Part shown: piece after piece, positions 17,479 to 26,251 of the stretch
Layout: every line of letters starts with the position of its first letter
How positions within the stretch are numbered: the first letter of the stretch is position 1
Assembly (NCBI GenBank): GCA_002495625.1
Contig: DAGC01000004.1
Coordinates: 188,120-252,119 of the forward strand
DNA from: Methanobacterium sp. UBA375
GTDB lineage: Archaea; Methanobacteriota; Methanobacteria; Methanobacteriales; Methanobacteriaceae
Direction of reading: 5' to 3'
Length of the DNA: 64,000 nucleotides
Translations under genes and position numbers: made by a program
The notes under the pieces: generated by a model
Told to the model about the DNA's origin: nothing
Databases searched by the model: none
The model's input: only the letters and a program-made list of their open reading frames with translations

Positions 17479-17591
17479 CCGTTATATAACGAAGTTGATA
17501 CTATTTAGAAATTTAATCTAACTAATTCATGTGATGTTGATGGGAATACATTTATCACACAAAGATAATGAAAAAATAAACATTTTCTAAA

Positions 17592-18589
17592 TTAATTTTT
17601 GGATGTGGCAATGCTTGATTGTTTGAGAAATTCCATAAAAATATTGTATAATTTATCCCATTCAACATCATAATCGATCATTTTTAAAAATAAGGGAATA
17701 TTTCCTAAAAAGAGCTCCCATCTTCCAAAAAAATCAAGATATACTCTAGAAAACATTGCATTGTGTATTATTGCCAAACATTTTTCATTTAATTCATCAA
17801 AATCATAATGTTCATACAATTCCATATATGAAAAAGCAAAATTCCATCCATCTGTATATTTAGCTATTTCAGTGCATTCCATCTTATTATCAACAATATA
17901 TTGCAAATCATCGGGTGATATACGTCCATCTTTAAATGGGACTCTTGCTTTTTTATCTTCAGATTTTTCATCCTCCAGTAATGTGTATTCGACTCCGTTT
18001 ACTAGATGAATTTCGTTTTTTGGAACAGCCTCTAAAGAAAACTTTAAAAACACAATTAAATCTTTGATTGAATTTCCATATTTAGATTTTAAACCATTAG
18101 AAACCTCATGATACCCTATCTTCTGATCATAACCATGATAATCGAGAATTTTAGTCATTCTTTGATCTATATCATCTAAAGAAAAAAGATCTATTTTATG
18201 TGGTGCTAAATCGAAAATATCAACAATATCATGATTAAATTCTCTTTTTTTAAGTAGTCTTTCAATAAAATTTGGTTCTTTTTCGTTCAAATAATCCGTC
18301 AAAAGGTGTCTAATTCCCTTTTCAGATTGTTCCATGACGGATTCTATTAAATTAAAAGAATCCATTTCGTCTAAATTAGTTTTTTCTTCAAAAACCATTA
18401 AAGCATCATCTATGTTAGAAACGGTGTAATCTTTTCGATTATAATACATAGAATAAAATTGATTTAATTCAGTAATATTTAAAGTCCTATTTTCATGATT
18501 AGCTAATCTTAAGTAGCTTAGCACATAGTTAAGGACTTCAAATGAACCTTGAGGAGCTATGTCCTCTATAATATCTTTTAAGCTTTTTT
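17592..18589 (-). pseudogene. C-terminal part of a broken nuclease-STAND NTPase gene
   Basis: The frame reads from the frameshift at 18592-18598 to 17592, giving about 330 residues. It is helical, rich in Asp, Glu, Lys and Asn, with no motif I recognise; by position it should be the repeat sensor domain that ends STAND proteins. It is joined to the NTPase part by restoring one T in a run of seven (seen on the plus strand as seven A at 18592-18598), after which IIFFLEKSLKDIIEDIA reads through. A GTG at 18524 could start a separate protein, but no ribosome site supports it. Confidence 0.7.
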
Positions 18590-20539
18590 CTAAAAAAATA
18601 TTATCGTTCTTATTACTCCTAATTCAGATAATCTGTATTTCATCTTAACCATGATTGATTTTCCAAAGAATTCACTTATTCTCAATTCTCGACATATTTT
18701 TTTAACATCATTCTCAACCTCTGAATCAAAATCGTGCTCTAAAAATCTATTTATAATTTTTAAATATTTTGATTCATTATTATTTATTTTAATTCTAGAA
18801 AAAGCTTCGATGAGATTATCTCTTATATCCCATTCTCCATAATCATTTTTTTCTAATTTTTTAAAAAATTTATTTTCATCGAAATCTTTGTTTATAACAT
18901 CAAAAAATTTATTTTCTTTTTGCACTGTTTCTCCTAATTCATAAAATTCTTGATTTCCAATATGCCGTTCATTTAAAAATCTTAAATACGGTCTAGGGTT
19001 CTGATACTTGTAAAATTGATAAAGTTTCCAATAAATGCCATTACTAAAAATAGACTCTTCATCAATGCCATGATTATCAATATATAAAAAAGACTGATAC
19101 ATTATATCTTGATATCCAACTAAATCATTTCTCTCAACAATCAACAAAATCAATATAAAAGAATAATATTGGTAAATATTTAATAAATGAGGGTAATTTT
19201 CCAAAATTTTCTTTAATTTTTGATAAAACTCCTTTATAGACTCTAAATCTGAATTCTCAGTGCATAAAGATTTAAATAAGTTCATATCCGAATATTTTTT
19301 CAGAATTTTTTCCATGAAGTTATCGTTGAAATCGAAACCATCGATTCTTGATAAAAATCTAATATCATGATTTTCAATGCTATCTTCTATTTTAGGAATT
19401 ATTTCACTTCCTAAATTTAAATAATACTGATCTTTCTCTCGTAAAAAAGTGTTAAAACTATCATGTATCAAAGAAATCCTATTTATTTCCTTATGGAATA
19501 AATAAGGATGTCTTTCAATGAATTCTTTAATTAGTTCTGTTGAAAAATCATCTAATAAATCTTCAAATTCACTTTCTAAAAAGAAATAATCGTTTAAAAG
19601 AAAAATACTCAGTGCTTTAAGTTCTACATCATTAATTAAAAGTTCATAATAATCATCAAGACCTGAAATCTTCTTATCAATAGGAATTTCACCTTGTAAA
19701 TTATAATGACCAGCTAGGAAATTAGTTATTATAGGATATCCATCAGATATCTCGTAAATATTTTCAATTATTGAATAGTCACGGATATTATGCGCTTCAT
19801 TTAAATATTCCTCTGTTTGATCCCTATCCCAATTTTCAATAACCTTATTTTCCCATTTTAAATCCTTTTTCAAAGGTCTTGATAATATTAAAACGTTTGC
19901 TTTGTCAATAGCCTCGATAAAATTTACGAATTTATCTAATTCTTGCGGATTATAATTTTCAACATGATCTAAACCATCAATTATAATAGTTAATTTTTCA
20001 GTATTGATTTTATCTACTAATTCATCATATTCAAATGATTTAGGAGAGTTAAATACGCCAATTCCCATGTCTCTAAGGAATTCATTGAATATTAATCTAT
20101 AATTCCTATTTTCATCTTGAGAACTTGTCCAAAACCTGTATATTATATCATAATGGACTTTATCAATTATTTCATTTACAAAATGACTTTTTCCTACGCC
20201 AGGTTTACCAGTTATCAATAATAAGCCCTGATTTATATCTGAAACTATATTTCTTAAAATAACAGTATCATCATCTAGTTTCGTCGAAAATCTAGTTAAT
20301 TTGGGTAAATCACTAAGATTAACTTTAAAAATACTATTAATAGTTGTTTCATAGGCAAAATTAGATATGGCTTTTATTCTTCCATTATCACCATACATAT
20401 CATCCACAATTTCTTGAGTTTTAATTGGTGTTAATGGAATGATGTATATATTATCCAATTTATAAGCGGGTAATCCTAATATTTCAGTGTTAGTTCCTAT
20501 TTTATTAGTATTTAAAATCAGAATATTGATATTCTCTTT
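18590..20539 (-). pseudogene. STAND/NACHT-like NTPase part of the broken gene
   Basis: About 650 residues. The P-loop is LLLITGKPGVGKSHFVNEII (Walker A) and Walker B is KLTIIIDGLDHVENY, followed by an LSRP sensor-like segment, the order seen in STAND NTPases. The long C-terminal half is helical and probably repeat-built. Upstream the frame is open without interruption to the in-frame stop at 20540-20542, so the residues INILILNTNKIGTNTEILG link it to the nuclease-like part. It ends at a frameshift before 18590. STAND proteins with an N-terminal nuclease (Avs-like) detect phage proteins and then degrade DNA; that role is inferred from architecture. Confidence 0.72.
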
Positions 20540-20824
20540 TTAATAATATATTTTGGTAGAAGAAGGCAGGATAACTTTTTCATCATCAATTTTAATCTCA
20601 TCAAGAGATATCATCTCTCCCTTCTTATTTTTTTCATTTTTTACTTGAAAATAATATTTTTTTGATTCTGATTCTAAATAACAATCGTCAAAGTTATGAG
20701 AAAGATCTTTTTCAACCTCTATACATTCTATATCCCTATCAACATCCATTTTTGATATCAATAATCGATACACTAAGTGTTGATATGTATAACCTTTTAA
20801 CGGCCCTTTTGTCACCGAAGACAT
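20540..20824 (-). pseudogene. N-terminal nuclease-like domain (Cap4/DUF4297-like) of the broken STAND gene
   Basis: Ninety-four residues that start at ATG 20824 and end at a TAA in the same frame as the downstream NTPase. GPLKGYTYQHLVYRLL at the start, the acidic SHNFDDCYLES and KYYFQVKNEK resemble the GYxYQ, D and QxK elements of Cap4-type PD-(D/E)xK DNA endonucleases. The domain would continue past the stop (KENINILILNTNK), so the truncated piece lacks its last strands. Changing one base of the TAA, for example to CAA, would restore a gene of about 1,075 residues, given also the 18592 repair. Confidence 0.65.
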
Positions 20825-20873
20825 GATATCACTATAATTATTTAAATTCTAAATTCCTTTAGTTTGTGTATAC

Positions 20874-20897
20874 TCAATATATGATTAAATATATTGA
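20874..20897. promoter_or_regulatory. Palindrome upstream of the orphan 98-residue gene
   Basis: TCAATATAT (20874-20882) and ATATATTGA (20889-20897) are perfect 9-base arms with a 6-base spacer. It lies in the shared 100-base region between the STAND gene (minus) and the 98-residue gene (plus), and overlaps the left edge of a TATA-like AAATATAAATAG (about 20897-20908). It is a plausible operator for both divergent genes. Confidence 0.5.
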
Positions 20898-20924
20898 AAT
20901 ATAAATAGAAATTAGGTGAAGTAC

Positions 20925-21221
20925 ATGAAAGTCGGACTATATGTAAGATTAGCAATGGAAGATGATTCTTGGGATCTATTCTTTGTGGAAAAAGAAATAG
21001 AATTAGATTTTCTTCCAAATACCGGTGATGAAATACAGGATAATGGACTTTGTTTTGAAGTAGAAAGTAGAAAATTTAATATTTCAAAAGGATGCGTTAG
21101 TGTTTACCTGCAAGATTTTAAAATACAAAATAATAAAGATAAAAAAGATATTTTAAAGCGTATGAAAGAATCTAGATGGTATTATAGAGATCCGGATGAA
21201 TATGATCTTTTAGTATTATAA
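20925..21221 (+). CDS. Uncharacterised 98-residue protein in the island
   Basis: I do not recognise the family. The protein (starts MKVGLYVRLAMEDDSWDLFF) is predicted to be mostly beta in its first 70 residues, with alternating hydrophobic strands (EIELDFLPNTGDEI, GCVSVYLQDFKI), followed by a charged helical tail (KDILKRMKESRWYY). AGGTGA lies six bases before the ATG at 20925; a GTG at 20916 is in frame but lies inside the ribosome site. It is divergent from the broken STAND gene and convergent with the HEAT-nuclease gene. Low GC matches the island. Confidence 0.6.
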   Translation: MKVGLYVRLAMEDDSWDLFFVEKEIELDFLPNTGDEIQDNGLCFEVESRKFNISKGCVSVYLQDFKIQNNKDKKDILKRMKESRWYYRDPDEYDLLVL

Positions 21222-21339
21222 TCAAAGATTTTATAGTATAATGGTGATAATTTGATATTATAAATAAATTTCCCAACTTTTCATTGATATCAAACTTGAG
21301 AAATTAACGAATGTGTGCTGAGTCATCACAATATGGATA

Positions 21340-23922
21340 TTACAAAGAATTCATGGCATTAATTATTTGATTATTAACATCTTGAATCTCGTAGCCTGGA
21401 TAGACATAGATGAGCTTACAATTATTTTCTTTGCATAATCTTTTTTTACGTTTGTCTCGTTCTTTTTGTTTTTTAAAACCTTTTTCTCCACCAAATTGTG
21501 GTATAGGTTTTTGATGTTGTTCCCCTTGATATTCTATACCTATATTTCTCTTTGGAAAGAAGATATCTAGATGTTGTAGACCTAACCAGGATGGCCTGCC
21601 ATGTTGAATGATAATTTCATTTGGAAACAATTGTTTTATTTTATTAAATAATAACATTTCATTCCAATTTTTACCTACTTCTGGTAAATTATGGTCTTTT
21701 CTAACCCTATTTTCAGCTTTTCTAACTAATTTTTTTACATAATTGAGGAATGCCTTTAGGATTATATTCGGTACAATAAATTCCATATTAGAATCATCAT
21801 TTAAATATTTTTTAGATAAAATATCTGGAAAAGGTATGAAATCAAAATATTCCTCATTTGAAAAATGATTTCTAGATTCTATTCCTTTTTGATAACGAGA
21901 ATAATGAAATTTAAGCTCGTCAAATTCGTATTTATTGTCAAAATATTTACTTAAAGCATTTAAATCCTTATCTTTCAATGAAACACAAAAATAATCACCA
22001 TATTTATTTTCATAATTGGGATCTTTTTGGGAGGAATAAAAGATGTGATCATGGATAAAATGGGAAATTAAATGTTTATTGTGTTTTGCATAGTTTTCAT
22101 TTAGTATTCCATCTATAACAAGTATGATCTCATCTTTATGGTTTTTTCCAAAATCTGTTAGAATATTTTCATCACTTAAATTTAAAATAATCTCACCATT
22201 AATCAAACTTTTTTTTGAAGGGCCTAGTAACATGGCAAATATAAATAAGTCTTCATAATATTCTAATCCTGCTTTTTTCTTATAATAAAAGGATTTTTCG
22301 AATTCATCAATTAGGAAATATGCTCCAGATTTCCAGTGGTTTAAATCTTGGAGCAAATCATAATTTGAATAACTGTTTTCAATTAACTCAAAATTAGTAA
22401 TTAAATCTTTGATATCCTTGTTTTCAGAGAATTTACGCACAGTTTCGTATAGGAACATGTAAATGTAGTTTTTATTGTCTTCAAAGTCCACTGGATTTTT
22501 TTTACATAAATTTGATAGCAATTGGTCATAAAATGATCTTTCTTCAGGAGAGGCATCTTCCCGTAGGTATACTTCTTGTTTATAATTTTTTAATTCACCT
22601 CTTAAATAAAGAATACTCTCTGCTTCTTCCCTTACAAGTTTGCTATCATCGTTTAGTGCAGTTTTAATAAATTGAACCGAATTTTTAGCATTGTTATGTC
22701 CTATTTTTTGGATAGCAGCCTTCCTAACATTTGGATCTTCATCATTGAAAGATTCAATTAAAATAGGAGTTATATCATATTTAGCTAATCTAGCTAGTAG
22801 ACGAATAGCAAGTTCCCTTATTTTAGGATCTTCATCATTAATTGCATTTTTTATATTAACTAATAATAGATCGTTGTTATACTTTTTTATAAATTTTAAA
22901 GATATATCTGCGATAGTGAGTTTGTTTTTGATAGAATTTAATAAATGATCTCTCAATATCCACACATCTAATATATGCTTAAATTTTCCTGTGATCATAT
23001 TTGACCTGAAATTTTCAGGCTCAATACGAATTCTAAATTCAAATATATCATCATCTAAATTATCAACATGATCTTGTTCGATTTTAATTTCTTTTAATAG
23101 CCTATCTAAATGATCATAAAAATAGGATGTTATATCAAAGTCAAATTTTATTAATACATCTATCATCTTTTTTCTCACGCTTCTTTTTTCGTCATTTAAT
23201 GCGTTTAAAATAGTGTCAATAATCAACTCGTAACATCTTATAAATTCTATAATATCAAGGTTTTTTTCAATATTATAAATCTCATTAAGTCGATATAGAT
23301 ACCAAGCGGACCATGCTACTTTAGTCCTTACCAGGGGGCTCTTGTCTTTTATTAATTTAGAAATAGAATCTATTGCATTAGGCGGAATTATTCGAATTAA
23401 TAAATTAATTGCATAATATCTAACAAATGCATCCTTGTCTTCAAGTAGTTGAATATATAAATCAAAGTATTTTTCATTAGGCATTTTATTTAAAGCTCTA
23501 ATAGCACTTCTTCTAACATTTTTGTCTGGATTTTTTAATGATTCTATCAAAGGTTCTATGGAACATTTTTTGATTTTAATCAAACTTTTAATGCATATTG
23601 ATCTGAATCCGCTATCTGGATGTTTTAAAGAAGTAATTAGAGGATCTACAGATCTATAATCGTAGATATATCCTAAAAATTCGGCACATTGCTTTTTAAT
23701 AGAAATATTATTGGATTGAAGACCTGAAACTATTGAAGGAAAATTTTTGTAAAAGAACTTAATGGTTTTTTTATAGTTTTCATAATCCATTTTTGAATCT
23801 ATTTCCCATACTTCTTTTAAAATACCTTCAACAATATGAAAATGATAAGGTATAGTTTCTGTATGGGGATTGGTTATGTAATCCAAGCATTGTTCTAATA
23901 TTTCACCTGTTAATTCTTCCAT
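21340..23922 (-). CDS. HEAT-repeat protein with C-terminal PD-(D/E)xK-like nuclease domain
   Basis: An intact 860-residue protein. Residues about 55-460 hold many HEAT/PBS-lyase-type repeats, each with the pattern D..VR..A...L (for example NPDKNVRRSAIRALNKM, DPKIRELAIRLLARL, DPNVRKAAIQKIG). Residues about 480-735 are helical and acidic. The last 120 residues form a restriction-endonuclease-like domain: an initial Glu (WNEMLL), then LDIFFP with D786, NIGIEYQGEQH with E797 and Q799, and a basic helix QKERDKRKKRLC. The motif set matches nuclease domains related to Vsr. The HEAT array could sense a protein or nucleic acid and control the nuclease. It lies alone on the minus strand, convergent with the 98-residue gene. 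Function in defence is inferred from domain logic and location. Confidence 0.75.
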   Translation of the reverse strand: MEELTGEILEQCLDYITNPHTETIPYHFHIVEGILKEVWEIDSKMDYENYKKTIKFFYKNFPSIVSGLQSNNISIKKQCAEFLGYIYDYRSVDPLITSLKHPDSGFRSICIKSLIKIKKCSIEPLIESLKNPDKNVRRSAIRALNKMPNEKYFDLYIQLLEDKDAFVRYYAINLLIRIIPPNAIDSISKLIKDKSPLVRTKVAWSAWYLYRLNEIYNIEKNLDIIEFIRCYELIIDTILNALNDEKRSVRKKMIDVLIKFDFDITSYFYDHLDRLLKEIKIEQDHVDNLDDDIFEFRIRIEPENFRSNMITGKFKHILDVWILRDHLLNSIKNKLTIADISLKFIKKYNNDLLLVNIKNAINDEDPKIRELAIRLLARLAKYDITPILIESFNDEDPNVRKAAIQKIGHNNAKNSVQFIKTALNDDSKLVREEAESILYLRGELKNYKQEVYLREDASPEERSFYDQLLSNLCKKNPVDFEDNKNYIYMFLYETVRKFSENKDIKDLITNFELIENSYSNYDLLQDLNHWKSGAYFLIDEFEKSFYYKKKAGLEYYEDLFIFAMLLGPSKKSLINGEIILNLSDENILTDFGKNHKDEIILVIDGILNENYAKHNKHLISHFIHDHIFYSSQKDPNYENKYGDYFCVSLKDKDLNALSKYFDNKYEFDELKFHYSRYQKGIESRNHFSNEEYFDFIPFPDILSKKYLNDDSNMEFIVPNIILKAFLNYVKKLVRKAENRVRKDHNLPEVGKNWNEMLLFNKIKQLFPNEIIIQHGRPSWLGLQHLDIFFPKRNIGIEYQGEQHQKPIPQFGGEKGFKKQKERDKRKKRLCKENNCKLIYVYPGYEIQDVNNQIINAMNSL

Positions 23923-24331
23923 AAATATCCCATTAAAAGAATAACGATATAAGAAAACTCAACAAACAAACTTTATTGAGATTAGATTGCATAGTATTCA
24001 GCATTATATATCTGCCTTTTTAGTTGCTATATTTTAGTAGATTTTAACCAGATAGCCTATTTTTCAAACGGTTCATAGTCCATAAGTTCATCGTAGACTT
24101 GACTGTTTATTTAATTATTCTTTGTTGTATTTGAAAGTTTTATTGAATCTAAAGAATATTCCGAATTTCAGTAGTATGCATTTGTTTCTATTAATTATCA
24201 ACGACTTGAAAATATGAACGTCTTATGTAGTTATTGTGAAGTTTTTTAGACTATTGAGTTTGAAAAAGGATTAATATGACTTTAATAATTAAAATAAAGG
24301 ATTCGATCGTTTAGATAATTAGAAAGAAGAG
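23923..24331. other. Gene-free AT-rich interval in the island
   Basis: No gene is supported. On the minus strand a short open tail reads QVYDELMDYEPFEK and stops at 24057-24059; upstream it meets a stop within 20 codons, so at most it is the end of a decayed gene. The rest is AT-rich, without clear repeats. The minus-strand side next to 23922 should hold the HEAT-nuclease promoter. Confidence 0.4.
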
Positions 24332-25162
24332 TTATATGTCTATATATTCACTTTCGATTAAATAATCACAATTTTGACAACCTACTCGATAGAATATGCC
24401 TCTAGGCTCTGGATCATCTTCTGTGTTTCCACCAATATTTTTTTGAGTAGTCCCAATTTTTCCTCCACATTTAGGACAAATATTCAATTCTAATAAAGTA
24501 TCTTCAGCGGCTTCAATTCTTGATAAAATTTGATTTAATTTGACTAAAGTATCTAAATCATGTTTGTCTAAATCATTTTCAATATTAAATTTATCAATTT
24601 TATCTTCATATTCTTGAATTATATCCTTAAGTTGTGCATAATCATCTTTCAGATTTATAGGATGGCTTCCAGAATCATCCATGGAATATTCATAAATTAT
24701 TGATTCTGCTTTTCTAAGACTATGATGTAGGCGTGCGTAAAATGATTCTTTAAATGTAAATTTTAACGATTTTTTATGATATTCATGAGATATATCAATT
24801 ATCCATCTAGTAAATTCAGGTATTTTTTCTTTAATAAATTCTATATTTCTCTTTTTAGGGTCTGCATAATCATCATGTTCTACGCTACTACGAATTTTCT
24901 GAAGGCGATTTATTAACTCATCCCACACAGTAGGATCTTCTATACACTCTAAACATGCCTTAACATTTGCCCATCTGACTTTTAAATGCGTATTTTTTAT
25001 AGTATTTTCGTCTAATCCGCACTTGCGTACTGCAATATCTCTTAATAATCTTTGAAAATAATCATACAAAGGCTTAATTACAGTTCTCCTTTCAACTGTA
25101 TTTTTCAACTCCATTTCGTTTATTAAATCTTGCATATCTTTATAAACATCAACTTCACCCAT
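24332..25162 (-). CDS. HEPN-like protein with C-terminal zinc ribbon
   Basis: A 276-residue protein I cannot assign to a named family. The N-terminal half is all-helical and contains RSSVEH (R91-H96), an RX4H motif of HEPN RNases, placed after a helix (WDELINRLQKI) as in HEPN domains. A middle coiled region (about 160-225) follows. The C-terminus has two Cys pairs, CPKCGGK at 229-232 and CQNC at 262-265, forming a zinc ribbon. HEPN domains with RX4H cleave RNA in many toxin and defence systems. A single gene without an evident nucleotidyltransferase partner. RNase activity is inferred from the motif. Confidence 0.6.
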   Translation of the reverse strand: MGEVDVYKDMQDLINEMELKNTVERRTVIKPLYDYFQRLLRDIAVRKCGLDENTIKNTHLKVRWANVKACLECIEDPTVWDELINRLQKIRSSVEHDDYADPKKRNIEFIKEKIPEFTRWIIDISHEYHKKSLKFTFKESFYARLHHSLRKAESIIYEYSMDDSGSHPINLKDDYAQLKDIIQEYEDKIDKFNIENDLDKHDLDTLVKLNQILSRIEAAEDTLLELNICPKCGGKIGTTQKNIGGNTEDDPEPRGIFYRVGCQNCDYLIESEYIDI

Positions 25163-25215
25163 TAAACCACCCCATACAACTCAAAAGCCTACTTATTTAA
25201 TGAATTTTTTTAATC

Positions 25216-25491
25216 TTGAATATAGCTTCATTAAAAGAAATCACTCGAGAAAAGATAGAAATTCGTGGTCACGGAAGTTTAAGGATTAGAGGCAGGCAAC
25301 ATTTTACCGATGAGCAAATTAAAGACTTAATATATGAGAAACATTACAATAAAGTCATTAAAAATGAAGATGGGGAATTTGAATTAACTTATAATAATCC
25401 TGTAAAAGGAAAAAAATTTTTGATTATAATAGTAAGAGCCAATAATGATATCAAAAAATCTATAAGAGTTGTAACGATATATACAGAATAG
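25216..25491 (+). CDS. DUF4258-like putative RelE-fold toxin
   Basis: A 91-residue basic protein. GRQHFTDEQIKDLIYEK near residue 27, then a small sheet ending KKFLIIIVRANN and IRVVTIYTE, matches the DUF4258 pattern, which has a RelE-like fold and pairs with DUF2283 proteins. The start is TTG at 25216; no ATG lies upstream in frame before the neighbouring gene. It is followed 14 bases on by a DUF2283-like gene. Toxin activity is not established for this family. Confidence 0.55.
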   Translation: MNIASLKEITREKIEIRGHGSLRIRGRQHFTDEQIKDLIYEKHYNKVIKNEDGEFELTYNNPVKGKKFLIIIVRANNDIKKSIRVVTIYTE

Positions 25492-25505
25492 AAAGGTGAA
25501 TAACA

Positions 25506-25898
25506 GTGAGTAATATGGATACTAAAAAATCATTTAAAATGAATCATGATTATGATGTTCAAAATGATTCATTATTTATGTATATTACTGATGATTATAT
25601 TTATGATAAATCCTTGCGGTTAGATAAAGATGTTATTTTAGATTTCGATGAAAATAAAGTTCCTGTTGCATTAGAAATATTGCATGCTTCGAAATTATTT
25701 AATATTAATAGATTTGATTTAAGAAATCCAATGGGACTGGACATGGAAATTATAATTGGTGACGACTGTATTCGTATTAAAGCGGATTTCACAATATTGG
25801 TGAGGAATAAACCTACTCCATTAGATTTAGACATAGAAGGGGAAAATAGTATTAACATACCTTCTCAAGAAGCTCATTTTGATAAAGCAGTTGCTTAA
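25506..25898 (+). CDS. DUF2283-like protein, putative antitoxin partner
   Basis: A 130-residue acidic protein. The core resembles DUF2283: DYDVQNDSLFMYITDD, then DVILDFDENKVPVALEILHASKLF (D-D-E-ILxAS pattern). DUF2283 genes commonly stand next to DUF4258 genes. GTG at 25506 is chosen since AAAGGTG lies seven bases before it; ATG at 25515 would be too far. The C-terminal 45 residues are a variable extension. The pair looks like a type II toxin-antitoxin module, which is inference. Confidence 0.6.
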   Translation: MSNMDTKKSFKMNHDYDVQNDSLFMYITDDYIYDKSLRLDKDVILDFDENKVPVALEILHASKLFNINRFDLRNPMGLDMEIIIGDDCIRIKADFTILVRNKPTPLDLDIEGENSINIPSQEAHFDKAVA

Positions 25899-25985
25899 AT
25901 TTTTTTTGATTTATTGTATTCAGATTAAGACTAATTTTCTTAAAATATCTTAAGTAAATATGTTTTTGTATAATTTTTAATTTTC

Positions 25986-26035
25986 ACTCATAAAGATGAG
26001 TAAACACTTATAAATAATCACTCATCTTTATGAGT
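25986..26035. promoter_or_regulatory. Mirror pair of 16-base palindromes around a TATA box
   Basis: ACTCATAAAGATGAGT (25986-26001) and ACTCATCTTTATGAGT (26020-26035) are each near-palindromes and are exact reverse complements of one another. A TATA box TTATAAATA (26008-26016) lies between them. Such symmetry suggests two dimer sites that flank and cover a promoter. The transcript would start near 26037, so the ATG at 26030, inside the second palindrome, is not on it. The gene once served may have been lost. Confidence 0.55.
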
Positions 26036-26233
26036 AAGTATTTATATTCACCTGAAAAGGAAGGTGTAGACTTTCTATTAAGTGATATAGAAGGGGAAGT
26101 AATTCCTGTTGAAGTAGGAGTAAGAAAAAAGAATACAAGGCAAATAAAAAAGCTTCATCAAATCATAAAGAAAGAAACCAACCATAAAAACCTGATTTTC
26201 AACAAATCAAATACCCGTAATAAATGGGATTAA
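26030..26233 (+). pseudogene. C-terminal fragment of an archaeal ATPase (DUF234/DUF4143-type nuclease-like domain)
   Basis: The 67 codons read YLYSPEKEGVDFLL, then GEVIPVEVGVRKKNTRQ, which matches the E-VDF-(I/V)PVEV tail of archaeal AAA ATPases that end in a restriction-fold domain. The P-loop part, which should lie upstream, is absent; instead a palindromic promoter abuts the fragment. The remnant ends with a shortened tail. It is most simply a leftover from deletion or recombination within the island, although the short frame could still be translated. Confidence 0.55.
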
Positions 26234-26251
26234 TACAGCCAGCATTGGAAC

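Noticed and set aside
20540..20542. Possible programmed readthrough of TAA in the STAND gene
   Set aside because: TAA is not used for pyrrolysine or selenocysteine and no recoding signal is visible; a second lesion in the same gene makes decay or error simpler.
24057..24100. Short tail ending QVYDELMDYEPFEK as a gene
   Set aside because: Only about 16 codons lie between stops; it may be a relic but cannot be supported as a gene.
17592..26233. Insertion sequence or prophage as carrier of the island
   Set aside because: No transposase, integrase or phage structural gene is recognisable, and no att-like repeat was found at the borders by eye.
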